64,000 nt of DNA, taken from Streptomyces djakartensis. GTDB taxonomy: Bacteria; Actinomycetota; Actinomycetes; Streptomycetales; Streptomycetaceae. Under the pieces are notes generated by a model. The model did no database searches and was not told the origin of the DNA. It saw nothing but the letters and a program-made list of their open reading frames with translations. The stretch lies in assembly GCF_014651075.1 (NCBI RefSeq), contig NZ_BMWE01000010.1, positions 1-64,000 of the forward strand. Reading direction: 5' to 3'. A program made the position numbers and the translations under genes. Position 1 is the stretch's first letter. Each line of letters starts with the position of its first letter. Positions 34,080-42,851 of the stretch are shown here, piece after piece.

Positions 34080-35446
34080 ACGGGCCGGACCGGTTCGAGG
34101 CGTACGACGACCACGAGGGAGAGGACAGCCACGAGGAGCTCGGCGGCCATGAGAAGCGGGACAACATCCGTAACGAGAACGGCATTCGGGATGAAAGGCG
34201 CGAAAGCGGGCCAGGGGGACCCGGGCCCGGCGACGAGCAGGGAGCCGGAGACCGGCAGCCGCCGCAAATACCCATGCCCCGGGCCTCCGTCGAGGACGGC
34301 TCGCTGCCGCTGCCCGCACCCCCGCCGCCGGTACGGCCCGTGCTCGAACACCCCGTGCTGAAGTCCCTGCTCGGCGCCTGGGCGCTGGCCGCGTGCCCGG
34401 CCGAGGAGGCCGCGGCCGTCGAGTCGCACCTCGGCGAGTGCGGCGCGTGTGCCGACGAGGCACGGCGGCTGCGCGAGGCGGTCGGGCTGCTGCAGCGCCC
34501 GGAGAGTCTCGACCTGGACCCGGGACTGCGCACCCGCGTCCTGGAGTCCTGCCTGGAGCGGCGTCCGCCACGCGTCCCGGTGCCGGACTGGGCGGTCGCG
34601 TACGACGCGGAGACCGCGCGCCTGGACGCCCTGCTCCAGGACTTCGGTGACGCCGAGTGGCACGCGCCGGTACGGCTGCGCTGGTTCCGGGGCGACGAGC
34701 CGACCAGCCGGCGCACCACCGTCGCCGGGGTCATCGCCCACCTGCTCAGCGTCGACGGGCTGGTGGCGGTCGCGCTCGGCCTGGACGACCCCCTGGGCGA
34801 CGTCGCGTCCCCGCACCCGACCCCGGCGGCCCGTACCGAGGCGTACTGGCGCGCCTCCCACTTCCCGCCCACCCGTGCGGTGCGGGTGCCCTGGCGGGAA
34901 CAGAGCCACCGCCTCGTCCGCACCGTGTCCTTCACGGGCGGCGGCTTCGACGGGACGCGCGTGCGGTACGGCGACTTCGAGCTGCCCCTGCACGACGCGA
35001 TGCTCGACCGGGCCTTCGAGTGCTGGGTGCACGCGGAGGACATCGCGGACGCCGTGGACTACCCCTTCGACCCGCCGTCCCCGCGCCATCTGCACCGGAT
35101 GATCGACCTGGCGGCCCGCATGCTCCCGATCGCCCTGGCCCACCGTCGCAGCACGGGCCTCGCCGCCCCCGCCCGGCAACGCCTGGTGGCGGCCGGTGAA
35201 CCGGGCCGCAGCCTCCGCCTGGAGATCGAGGGCTCGGGCGGCGGCGAGTGGCTGATCCCGCTGGACTCCCCCGCGGCCAAGGGCTCCGCCGAACACGAGG
35301 TGGCCCACGTCGCCCTGGACGGAGTCGAGTTCTGCCACCTGGCAGCGGGCCACGTACCTCCCCAGGAGGCGGCGGCCGGTCAGGTGGGAGACAAGGAAGC
35401 GATCAGAGACGTCCTGTTCGCCGCCGCTTCACTGAGCAGGATGTAG
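34076..35446 (+). CDS. Anti-sigma factor with zinc finger and MDMPI-like domain
   Basis: 456-residue protein. After an acidic, low-complexity N-terminus (1-85) comes the zinc-binding anti-sigma motif with His118, Cys122 and Cys125 (HLGECGAC). The rest, from about residue 165, is a mycothiol-dependent maleylpyruvate-isomerase-like domain (GVIAHLLSVDGLVAVALG ... ECWVHAEDIADAV). The fusion suggests that the anti-sigma senses thiol or metal stress in the cytoplasm; no transmembrane helix is visible. GTG start at 34076 overlaps the sigma stop. The open frame that extends over 700 codons upstream is not real. Confidence 0.87.
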   Translation: MNGPDRFEAYDDHEGEDSHEELGGHEKRDNIRNENGIRDERRESGPGGPGPGDEQGAGDRQPPQIPMPRASVEDGSLPLPAPPPPVRPVLEHPVLKSLLGAWALAACPAEEAAAVESHLGECGACADEARRLREAVGLLQRPESLDLDPGLRTRVLESCLERRPPRVPVPDWAVAYDAETARLDALLQDFGDAEWHAPVRLRWFRGDEPTSRRTTVAGVIAHLLSVDGLVAVALGLDDPLGDVASPHPTPAARTEAYWRASHFPPTRAVRVPWREQSHRLVRTVSFTGGGFDGTRVRYGDFELPLHDAMLDRAFECWVHAEDIADAVDYPFDPPSPRHLHRMIDLAARMLPIALAHRRSTGLAAPARQRLVAAGEPGRSLRLEIEGSGGGEWLIPLDSPAAKGSAEHEVAHVALDGVEFCHLAAGHVPPQEAAAGQVGDKEAIRDVLFAAASLSRM

Positions 35447-35472
35447 AAACGGACCGCAGGGGCACGCCCTCA

Positions 35473-35520
35473 GGGGCGCGGGGAACTGCGCGACAAGCCA
35501 CAACCAACCGGCACCCGCCG
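35473..35520 (+). repeat. Dispersed intergenic repeat, copy c
   Basis: GGGGCGCGGGGAACTGCGCG followed by acaagccacaaccaacc. Located 26 bp after the anti-sigma stop and before the convergent purU gene. Confidence 0.75.
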
Positions 35521-35543
35521 ACGAAACAGGACGAACCGAGCTG

Positions 35544-36425
35544 TCAGGCGAAAATCACAGTCCGCCGCCCATTCGGCAGAATCCGCCGCTCCGCATGCCA
35601 CTTCACCGCCCGCGCCAGCGCCTGGCACTCCACGTCCCGCCCGATCGCGACCAGCCCCTCCGGCGTCACGTCGTGCCCCACCCGCTCGACCTCCTGCTCG
35701 ATGATCGGCCCCTCGTCGAGATCAGCCGTCACGTAGTGAGCAGTGGCCCCGATCAGCTTCACACCCCGGGCGTGAGCCTGGTGATACGGCTTCGCCCCCT
35801 TGAAGCTCGGCAGGAACGAGTGGTGGATGTTGATGATCCGCCCGGAGAGCGCCTTGCACAGGTCGTCCGACAGCACCTGCATGTACCGCGCCAGGACGAC
35901 GAGCTCGACACCCTCCTCCCGCACGATGTCCAGCAGCCGGGCCTCCGCCTCCGCCTTCGTGTCCTTGGTCACCGGAATGTGGTGGAAGGGGATGTTGTAC
36001 GAGCTCACCAGCTCCGCGAAGTCCGTGTGATTGGAGACCACACCGGCGATCTCCACGGGGAGCGCCCCCGTCCGCGCCCGGAACAGCAGGTCGTTCAGGC
36101 AGTGCCCGAACTTGCTGACCATCAGCAGGATGCGCATCTTCTCGTCGGCCCGGTTGATCTGCCACTCCATCTGGAAGGAGTCACCGATCGCCGCGAAGCT
36201 GGCCCGCAGCTTCTCCAGGCTCACCGGCGCGTCCGCCGAGAAGTGGACGCGCATGAAGAACAGACCCGTGTCGTGGTCACCGAACTGCTGGCTGTCCTCG
36301 ATGTTGCAGCCGGTCATGAACAGGTAGCTCGACACGGCGTGCACGATGCCCTTCCGGTCCGGGCAGGAAAGGGTGAGGACGTACTGGTCGGCCGGGACCG
36401 CGGCGCTGGTGGACTGCTCGTTCAT
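35544..36425 (-). CDS. purU: Formyltetrahydrofolate deformylase
   Basis: 293-residue PurU, which hydrolyses 10-formyl-tetrahydrofolate to formate and tetrahydrofolate. N-terminal ACT domain (about 12-90: YVLTLSCPDRKGIVHAVSSYLF) and C-terminal formyltransferase fold (about 98-290), with the catalytic Asn-His-Asp set in NIHHSFLPSFKGAKPYHQA and AHYVTADLDEGPIIEQ. Length matches the family. The ATG at 36425 is followed by the normal start. Housekeeping one-carbon metabolism; single gene. Confidence 0.95.
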   Translation of the reverse strand: MNEQSTSAAVPADQYVLTLSCPDRKGIVHAVSSYLFMTGCNIEDSQQFGDHDTGLFFMRVHFSADAPVSLEKLRASFAAIGDSFQMEWQINRADEKMRILLMVSKFGHCLNDLLFRARTGALPVEIAGVVSNHTDFAELVSSYNIPFHHIPVTKDTKAEAEARLLDIVREEGVELVVLARYMQVLSDDLCKALSGRIINIHHSFLPSFKGAKPYHQAHARGVKLIGATAHYVTADLDEGPIIEQEVERVGHDVTPEGLVAIGRDVECQALARAVKWHAERRILPNGRRTVIFA

Positions 36426-36471
36426 GCAGGACAGGGTCCCACAAGGGACGAGAGCACCGGCAACCGTCCCG

Positions 36472-36972
36472 CTACGCGGACCTCGTCATGATCCGCAGCA
36501 CCTCGAGGCTGCGCGGCGGCGCGTCCGGCTCCTCACCGTCGCTCGTGGCGAGCCGCAGATGCGCGTCCCGGGCCGCCCGGACCGCCTCCGGCCACCCCTG
36601 GTGCTCGAGATACGCGGCGACCGGCGCGTCCGGCCCGACCTGGTGCATGATCCGCAGCACCCGCAGCACGGCGGTGTCGACGAGGGCCGCCTCCTCCGGG
36701 TCGCGGAAGATCGTGCCGACGTACTTCTCGGCGGACCAGTGGTCCAGCCAGGTGTCCTCCACCAGGCGGTACACCGCGTCGGTCACGTCGCCGTAGCCGT
36801 CCACGCCGGCCAGCCAGACGTCCCGCTGGAACGCGGGATCGGAAAGCATGTGCAGCGCCGAGCGCACGTTGCTGCGCCAGCGCCACCACGGCATGTCATT
36901 GGCAGGCATGCCGCCCATGGTGGATGAGCGACGGCCACGACGGGAAGAGTTCTCCGAAGCTTGCACGGTCAT
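36472..36972 (-). CDS. SCO4402-family conserved protein of unknown function
   Basis: 166-residue soluble protein without recognised catalytic motifs, conserved in streptomycetes next to purU as far as I recall. Notable segments: NDMPWWRWRSNVRSALHMLSDPAFQRDVWL and WLDHWSAEKYVGTIFRDPEEAALVD. ATG at 36972; the N-terminal 20 residues are Ser/Arg-rich. Its stop lies 46 bp from the purU start on the same strand. I do not know its function. Confidence 0.8.
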   Translation of the reverse strand: MTVQASENSSRRGRRSSTMGGMPANDMPWWRWRSNVRSALHMLSDPAFQRDVWLAGVDGYGDVTDAVYRLVEDTWLDHWSAEKYVGTIFRDPEEAALVDTAVLRVLRIMHQVGPDAPVAAYLEHQGWPEAVRAARDAHLRLATSDGEEPDAPPRSLEVLRIMTRSA

Positions 36973-37089
36973 CGATCGTACGTTCCCTTCCACATCGGGC
37001 ACATCCACCCCCGCAATTCACCTGCGCGTCACCGATTGTTACCCCTGGATCACTCACGGGTTAGCCGTGTGGCGAAAGCGTGGGGACCC

Positions 37090-38400
37090 ATGACCGGCAG
37101 GCGACGCAAGCGCAGCACATTCCTCCCCGGCCTCCTCACCCGTCACGCCAGAAAAGGCGTCCTCCCCGCGGGGGCCGCGGTCGCGTGCGCGTCGCTGCTC
37201 GCCGGCTGCGGCGTCGTCCCCGGCACCACGGGGGGTACCGGGGACGAGCCGATCACCGTCATGACCTGGGCCCCCCAGGACACCAAGGCGACCAACAAGC
37301 CCGGCATGCCCGCCTTCGCCCGCGCCTATGCCCGCTGGGTCAACGCCAAGGGCGGAATCAACGGACGCAAGCTCAACGTGCTGACCTGCAACGACCACAA
37401 CGACAGCGTGGCCGCGGCGAAGTGCGCCCGGCGGGCCGCCAAGGAGAACGCGGTCGCGGTCGTGGGCTCCTACAGCCAGTACGCCGACTCCTTCTTCCCA
37501 TCCCTGGAGGGCGCGGGCATCCCCTACATCGGTGGCTACGGCATCACCAACGCCGAGTTCACCAGCCCCCTGTCCTACCCCGTGAACGGCGGCCAGCCCG
37601 CGCTGCTGGCCGGGCTCGGCCGCGCCCTCGCCGACTGCGGGCCGGTCGCGCTGATCCGGCCCGACACCATCGCCGGCGACCAGCTGCCCCCGCTGCTCGA
37701 CTCCGGCCTGAAGGCGGGCGGGCACCCGGCCTCGAAGGACCAGCGGGCCGCGGAGGACGCCACCGAGTACGACGGCCAGGCCGCGCGGGCGCTGCGTACG
37801 ACGACCGCAGAGCGGGGCGAGGAAGGGTGTGTGGTGCCCGCGCTCGGGGACCGCAACGGCAACTTCATGGACTCCTTCCGGCGGGCCCGCGAGGACTATC
37901 CCGACGTACGGACGGCGGCCGTGCTCGGCAGTGTCGACCAGACGGTGATCGACGCGACCGGCGGGGCGTCGGGGCCGTACGAGGGCTCGTACATCACCGG
38001 TTGGTATCCCGTGGCGAGCGATGCCCGCTGGGACAGGATGAAGCGGGTGATCGAGCAGGAGGCCTTCGGCGACAACCGCATCGACGCCGCGGACGCCGGG
38101 GTGCAGACCACGTGGATCGCCTACACCGTGTTCCACCAGGTCGTCGAGTCGCTCGGCACCGGGGATGTGACCGCCGACACGGTGACCGAGGCCCTCGACG
38201 ACGGCCTGGAGGTCACCACGGGCGGGCTCACGCCGACGCTGCGGTGGCGGTTCCAGGACGAGCTCGCCTCCGTCGGCTTCCCGCGGCTGGTCAACGCGAA
38301 CGTGACGCTCCAGGTGGTGCGGGACGGGCGGCTGGTGTCGGCGCGCAAGGGCTTCGTCGACACGACGCGAACGCTCCAGGACGCCGACGTGAACTACTAG
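37090..38400 (+). CDS. ABC transporter substrate-binding lipoprotein (branched-chain amino acid type)
   Basis: 436-residue periplasmic-binding-protein-like lipoprotein. Twin-arginine-like basic N-terminus, hydrophobic stretch and lipobox SLLAGC with the lipidated Cys40. The mature part is a type I (Leu/Ile/Val-binding) fold: PGMPAFARAYARWVNAKGGINGRKLNVLTCND, then VVGSYSQYADSFFPSLEGAGIPYIGGYG. No permease or ATPase is adjacent, so it is an orphan receptor or works with components elsewhere. ATG 37090 chosen because the signal peptide begins there; a GTG at 37072 is possible. Confidence 0.87.
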   Translation: MTGRRRKRSTFLPGLLTRHARKGVLPAGAAVACASLLAGCGVVPGTTGGTGDEPITVMTWAPQDTKATNKPGMPAFARAYARWVNAKGGINGRKLNVLTCNDHNDSVAAAKCARRAAKENAVAVVGSYSQYADSFFPSLEGAGIPYIGGYGITNAEFTSPLSYPVNGGQPALLAGLGRALADCGPVALIRPDTIAGDQLPPLLDSGLKAGGHPASKDQRAAEDATEYDGQAARALRTTTAERGEEGCVVPALGDRNGNFMDSFRRAREDYPDVRTAAVLGSVDQTVIDATGGASGPYEGSYITGWYPVASDARWDRMKRVIEQEAFGDNRIDAADAGVQTTWIAYTVFHQVVESLGTGDVTADTVTEALDDGLEVTTGGLTPTLRWRFQDELASVGFPRLVNANVTLQVVRDGRLVSARKGFVDTTRTLQDADVNY

Positions 38401-38432
38401 GCGCCCGGCGGTTCACGCCGCATCACCTCACG

Positions 38433-40184
38433 TCACAACTGCGTCGGCTGACGCTCGGTCAGCCCGTACCGCTTGGCGATCCCGTTCCACAGACCGGCCG
38501 CCTTGGCCTTCTCGGTGCTCGCGACACCGCTGGCCCGGTTCCCGGCCTGGGTCTGGCCGGTGACCCGGGCCTGGCCCTTCCTGCAGCCCTTCTTGCCGGC
38601 GGTCTGGTCGGCCCAGGCCGCGTAGTGGTTGTCGGCCGAGGCCGAGGCCTGCCACGCCTTGGTGAGGGCCGTGGTCAGCGCGGCGTGGTCGGGCAGTTTG
38701 TCGACGGTGATGCCGGAGAGCCGGGTGACCAGGTCGGTGCGCTGCCTGGCCGCGTCGCGCAGGTTCCTGGCGGCCTGGGCGAGGTTGTCGCAACCCTTGA
38801 CGTCGGCCACCGCGTTGATCACTGTGCTCCTGCTGTCGCCGCTGTCGGCGAGCAGCTTGTCGAGCTCGACCGCCTGTGCCCGGGCCGGGTCGGCGGACGG
38901 CGAGGCGGAGTCGTCGGTGGCGGGCGCCGAGGCGGCCACCGTCTTCTTGTCGCCGCCGTCGTCCTCACCGCCTCCCCCACCGGCGAGCATCGCGCCGGCG
39001 CCGACACCGAGGACGGCGATGCCGATGCCGACGGCCGCGATGACGGGCACGCGGGAGCCACCGCGGCCACCGCGGCCGGATCGTCCGCCGCGGGGCTCGT
39101 CGTGGGGGTCGTAGGAGGGCTGGGGAGCACCGTACGAGGGCGGGGGCTGCTCGATGCGGGGCATCTGCTGGGTGGCGCCCGCCGGGCTGTCCGTACCCCG
39201 CTCGCCGCGGAAGAGGTTCTCGAAACCGGCGGGCGGCTGCTGGTCCCCGCCGGTGACCGGCGGAATGTACTGCGTGGCCTCGGCGTCCGGGTTGGAGGCG
39301 GGCGGCATCGGCCCGGCCCCGGCGCGCGGCCCGGTCCCCAGGAACGTGGTCGCCTCGGGGTCCTGGGCGGCGGGCATCTCGGGCGGCAGGGCGCCCGGGC
39401 CCACCGGGGGTATGTACTGCGTCGCCCCCTCGTCGGCGGAGGCCCTGACGGGCGGCAGATACTGGGTCGCCCCCTCGTCGTAGGCAGCCGGCAGGGGAGC
39501 ACCCGCGGCCGCCCCGTGCGCCCCCTGCGGGGCACCTGCGGGTGCCTGCCCGTGCGGCTGCGAACCGCCCCCCGCAGCAGGCCCGTACGCCCCCGGGCCC
39601 GGCGGCATGCCGTGCCCGGCGGGAGACCCGTACGAGCCGGCGTGCGGCGGCAGGGAGCCGTCCCCGGCAGGGGAGTTGTACGGGTCGGCGGCCGACGGCT
39701 GGGGGCCGCCCCCCGCGGCAGGTCCGTACGCACCGGAGCCGGCGGCGGGTCCGTACCCGCCCGGCGCGCCTGAGGCAGGAGTTCCGTAGGCGTCGGGTCC
39801 GCCGGCGGGACCGGCGCCCTCCGGAGGCAGCGGGACTCCTCCGGCGGGAGCGCCGTACGGGTTCGGGGGCTGCTCGGGGAGCGCTCCCGGGCCGGGCGCG
39901 CCCCAGGCCGGGGGCTCCGTCCACTGCTGGGCCGGCGGGGCCTGCCAGCTCTGGCCCGGCGGCGGGGGCGGGGTCTCCTGGTCGGGGCCCCACGGCTGGC
40001 CCCAGGTCTGGCCCTCCGCGGGGGCGCTGGGCTGGGGACCGCCGGCCGAGGGCCGGCCGGCGTGGGCGTCAGCGGGTCCGCCCGTCATGCCCGGCAGCAG
40101 GGGCTCGCCACCGTCGGAGGGCAGCACGATGCCTTCGCGCGCGGGGCGCGCCGAGGGCTCCTCGCCCCGTCCACTCTGCGTCAC
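38433..40184 (-). CDS. Proline-rich single-pass membrane protein with TQYxPP repeats
   Basis: 583 residues. Residues 1-378 are Pro/Gly/Ala-rich and disordered, a single transmembrane helix spans about 379-401 (VPVIAAVGIGIAVLGVGAGAMLA), and an extracellular helical domain occupies 430-583. The cytoplasmic tail carries repeated short motifs: ATQYLPPV (239-246), ATQYIPPV (254-261 and 303-310) and the variants ATTFLG (278-283) and ATQQMP (337-342). Such Thr-Gln-Tyr motifs look like substrate sites of Ser/Thr kinases or FHA readers. Two cysteines in the outer domain may form a disulphide. Function unknown. Convergent with the lipoprotein gene. Confidence 0.82.
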   Translation of the reverse strand: MTQSGRGEEPSARPAREGIVLPSDGGEPLLPGMTGGPADAHAGRPSAGGPQPSAPAEGQTWGQPWGPDQETPPPPPGQSWQAPPAQQWTEPPAWGAPGPGALPEQPPNPYGAPAGGVPLPPEGAGPAGGPDAYGTPASGAPGGYGPAAGSGAYGPAAGGGPQPSAADPYNSPAGDGSLPPHAGSYGSPAGHGMPPGPGAYGPAAGGGSQPHGQAPAGAPQGAHGAAAGAPLPAAYDEGATQYLPPVRASADEGATQYIPPVGPGALPPEMPAAQDPEATTFLGTGPRAGAGPMPPASNPDAEATQYIPPVTGGDQQPPAGFENLFRGERGTDSPAGATQQMPRIEQPPPSYGAPQPSYDPHDEPRGGRSGRGGRGGSRVPVIAAVGIGIAVLGVGAGAMLAGGGGGEDDGGDKKTVAASAPATDDSASPSADPARAQAVELDKLLADSGDSRSTVINAVADVKGCDNLAQAARNLRDAARQRTDLVTRLSGITVDKLPDHAALTTALTKAWQASASADNHYAAWADQTAGKKGCRKGQARVTGQTQAGNRASGVASTEKAKAAGLWNGIAKRYGLTERQPTQL

Positions 40185-40385
40185 CGGGACTCCTACTTGT
40201 GGGGGACCTTGTGAATCGTCGGCTCACGCTACCGGGTCCCCAGAGCCCCGTGCCACGCAGCACCGGGCCCTGCCTCCTGCCCTGTGAGCGCGATAACACC
40301 GGCGGGTCACGGCGCGCCGCTCATCCCACCTCCCGCGCGCCGGTCGGCCGTTTCCCGCACGTTCACGCATCCGCCTCCCCTGTGT

Positions 40386-41771
40386 TCACGCCGCCGTCTG
40401 CAGGTCCAGCCGCGCCCCGAACTCCCGTACCACCGCCTCGTCCCGGTACGGCTCCAGCCGCTGCTGGAAGTCCTCCAGGTACTCGGCGCCCCGGTTCGAG
40501 CGCAGCCGTTCCAGCAGTTCCACGGCCTTCATGCCGGTGCTGCACGCCTCCTCGATCTCGCGTTGCTGCACCTGCGCCGTGGCCAGCAGCACATAGCCGA
40601 TGGCCCGGCGGCGCGCCCGCGACTCGGGGTGTCCGGCCAGCGACTCCTGCGCGCACCGCGCCGCCGCGTCGGCCTGCCCCAGGTCCCGGTGGCAGTGGGC
40701 CAACTCGTCGGCGAGATAGGCCTGGTCGAAGTGCGCGATCCACACCGGGTCGTCCCCGGCGGCCGGGTCGGCCGCCTCCAGGGCGCTCACCGCGCGCCCG
40801 GCCGCTTCCTGGGCGGCGCGCGCATCACCCATCAGGGCGTGCCCGCGCGCCTCCGCCGCGAGGAACATGGACTCCGCGCGAGGTGTCACGCGCCCCCGCG
40901 CCCCCTCCTGCGCCGCCCGCGCCAACTGGGCGATCTCCCGCGGGTTTCCGAGCTGCGCCGCGAGATGGCTCATGGAGGCGGCCAGCACATAGCCGCCGTA
41001 CCCCCGGTCCCCGGCCGCCTGGGCCAGCCGCAGCGCCTGGATGTAGTAGCGCTGGGCCAGACCGGGCTGGCCGGTGTCCACGGCCATGTACCCGGCGAGC
41101 TCCGTCAGCCGCGCCACCGCCGCGAACAGGTCCCGCCCCACCGCCTCCCGGTACGAGCCCGCCAGCAGCCCGGAGACGACGCTGTTGAGGTAGTGCACGA
41201 CGACGGGGCGCACATGCCCGCTGCCGTACTGGTGGTCGAGATCCACCAGTGCCTGCGTCATGGCCCGCACCGCCTGCACGTCGGACTGCCCCACCCGCGG
41301 GCCCGCCGTGCGCGACACCTGGCCGTCGGGCGCGGAGATCAGCCAGTCGCGGCTGGGTTCGACCAGCGCGGACGCGGCGACGGAGGAGCCGGACAGGAAG
41401 TCCCGTCGCCCCACGTCACTGCGCCACAGCTCGCAGACCTGCTCGATGGCGCCCAGTACCGTCGGCGAGAACTGCAGACCGACGCCCGAGGCGAGGTTCT
41501 TGCCGTTGGCCATGCCGATCTCGTCGATCGTGACCGTACGGCCCAGCTTGCGGCCCAGCGCCTCGGCGATGATCGCCGGAGCCCGGCCCCGCGGCTGCTG
41601 CCCGCGCAGCCAGCGCGCCACCGACGTCTTGTCGTAGCGCAGGTCGAGACCGTGCTCGGCGCCGCACATGTTGACCCGGCGGGCGAGGCCGGCGTTGGAG
41701 CATCCGGCTTCCTGGATGAGCGCCTGCAGCCGTTCGTTCGGCTGACGGGCGACGAGAGGCCTTGCGGCCAT
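40386..41771 (-). CDS. NsdA-like regulator with helix-turn-helix and tetratricopeptide repeats
   Basis: 461-residue protein. An N-terminal DNA-binding-like region (about 10-75: NERLQALIQEAGCSNAGLARRVNMCG ... YDKTSVARWLRGQQPRGRAP) is followed by a TPR-type helical array (about 190-440: LAGYMAVDTGQPGLAQRYYIQALRLAQAAGD). This is the architecture of NsdA-type regulators, which restrain sporulation and antibiotic production in S. coelicolor. Start ATG 41771 matches the usual MAARPLVARQPNERLQ beginning. Divergent from the prim-pol-domain gene. The exact orthologue (NsdA or a paralogue) cannot be decided here. Confidence 0.82.
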   Translation of the reverse strand: MAARPLVARQPNERLQALIQEAGCSNAGLARRVNMCGAEHGLDLRYDKTSVARWLRGQQPRGRAPAIIAEALGRKLGRTVTIDEIGMANGKNLASGVGLQFSPTVLGAIEQVCELWRSDVGRRDFLSGSSVAASALVEPSRDWLISAPDGQVSRTAGPRVGQSDVQAVRAMTQALVDLDHQYGSGHVRPVVVHYLNSVVSGLLAGSYREAVGRDLFAAVARLTELAGYMAVDTGQPGLAQRYYIQALRLAQAAGDRGYGGYVLAASMSHLAAQLGNPREIAQLARAAQEGARGRVTPRAESMFLAAEARGHALMGDARAAQEAAGRAVSALEAADPAAGDDPVWIAHFDQAYLADELAHCHRDLGQADAAARCAQESLAGHPESRARRRAIGYVLLATAQVQQREIEEACSTGMKAVELLERLRSNRGAEYLEDFQQRLEPYRDEAVVREFGARLDLQTAA

Positions 41772-42087
41772 GGCGTACCCCCTGAGGCTGCGGTGCCTGC
41801 CCACGCACCGAGTTGACGTGTCTTCCGCGGCCGAACCCCTCACGTCCCGGCGAAAAGATCCGGCCGTGAAGATCAATGCCCCGCCGAACAGTCGAAAATG
41901 CGAGACATGTGAGGATTGCCGGGGTGACGGCTGGCGCCGGCCCCACTCGTGGCTACCCACCTCGGGCCGTCGGCCCTCCTGCGCGCCCCCGGACATGCAC
42001 CCATGCGCCCCGAGGTCGGCGCCGGTGCTCCTCCCCGCGCACGCGGGCGGGGCGTAACCCCTGGTGACGACCAGAGTTGTGCTCATC
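41772..42087. other. 316-bp divergent promoter region
   Basis: Between the NsdA-like gene and the prim-pol-domain gene. Lower G+C around 41855-41915. No gene recognised and no clear operator. Confidence 0.4.
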
Positions 42088-42741
42088 GTGGAAGAGACGA
42101 TCGCCGGCACCGAAGCCGCTCAGATCCCGAAGCAGCGCGGGGAATCGCTGCTGGAGACCGCCGTTCGCTACGCCGAGGAACGCCATTGGGACGTGTTCCC
42201 CGGCACCTGGCTGGAAGCCGCCGACGGCAGCCAGCGCTGCTCCTGCGGTGACGCGGCGTGCCCGGCACCCGGCTCGCACCCGGCGCGCCCGGACTGGGCC
42301 ACGCAGGCGACGGGCAGCGCGACCGTCGCGCGGCGGATGTGGCAGAAGCAGCCGACGGCGTCGATCCTGCTGCCGACGGGGCGGACGTTCGACGCGATCT
42401 CCGTGCCGGAGACGGCCGGGTTTCTCGCGCTCGCGCGGATGGAGCGGATGGAGCTGACGCTCGGGCCGGTGACGTTGACCCCGGATCGGCGGATGGAGTT
42501 CTTCGTGCTGCCGGGGGCTTCCGCGAAGGTGCCCGATCTGGTGCGCACGCTGGGGTGGTCGCCCGCGTCGTTGGATCTGACCGTGCTGGGGGAAGGGGCG
42601 TACGTGGCCGCGCCGCCCACCCGGTTCGGGTCCCGCGGGGCTGTGCAGTGGGCCTGCCGGCCCACGCCGGCGAATCGGTGGCTGCCGGACGCGGAGGAGT
42701 TGATCTCGCCGTTGGCCTACGCGTGCGGTAGGGATCGGTAG
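42088..42741 (+). CDS. Bifunctional primase/polymerase (prim-pol) N-terminal domain protein
   Basis: 217-residue protein resembling the prim-pol domain of actinomycete replication proteins (LLETAVRYAEERHWDVFPGTWLE, a zinc-like CSCGDAACPAPGSHPARPDWATQATG, TGRTFDAISVPETAGFLAL). The expected catalytic acidic pair is reduced to FDAISVP, so primase activity is doubtful; it may be a regulatory relative. GTG at 42088 is preferred for its conserved beginning EETIAGTEAAQIPKQRGESL; GTG 42064 is also open. It lies divergent to the NsdA-like gene, an association I recall from other Streptomyces. Confidence 0.75.
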   Translation: MEETIAGTEAAQIPKQRGESLLETAVRYAEERHWDVFPGTWLEAADGSQRCSCGDAACPAPGSHPARPDWATQATGSATVARRMWQKQPTASILLPTGRTFDAISVPETAGFLALARMERMELTLGPVTLTPDRRMEFFVLPGASAKVPDLVRTLGWSPASLDLTVLGEGAYVAAPPTRFGSRGAVQWACRPTPANRWLPDAEELISPLAYACGRDR

Positions 42742-42773
42742 CGCCTGATCGTCTGCGTGGTCGCCGTTGCGGC

Positions 42774-42821
42774 GGCGGCTGCGGGTAGTTCGTGGTTTGT
42801 CGCGCAGTCCCCCGCGCCCCT
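42774..42821 (-). repeat. Dispersed intergenic repeat, copy d (inverted)
   Basis: Reverse complement of the dispersed repeat: TGTCGCGCAGTCCCCCGCGC preceded by cggctgcgggtagttcgtgg. Lies 30 bp upstream of the ABC transporter ATPase start. Confidence 0.7.
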
Positions 42822-42851
42822 CGGGTTCGGTCCCCCGCCGTAGGGTGCAGG

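Noticed and set aside
37080..39773. 897-codon plus-strand frame
   Set aside because: Out-of-frame shadow of the lipoprotein gene, then antisense to the proline-rich gene; Arg-rich with no domains.
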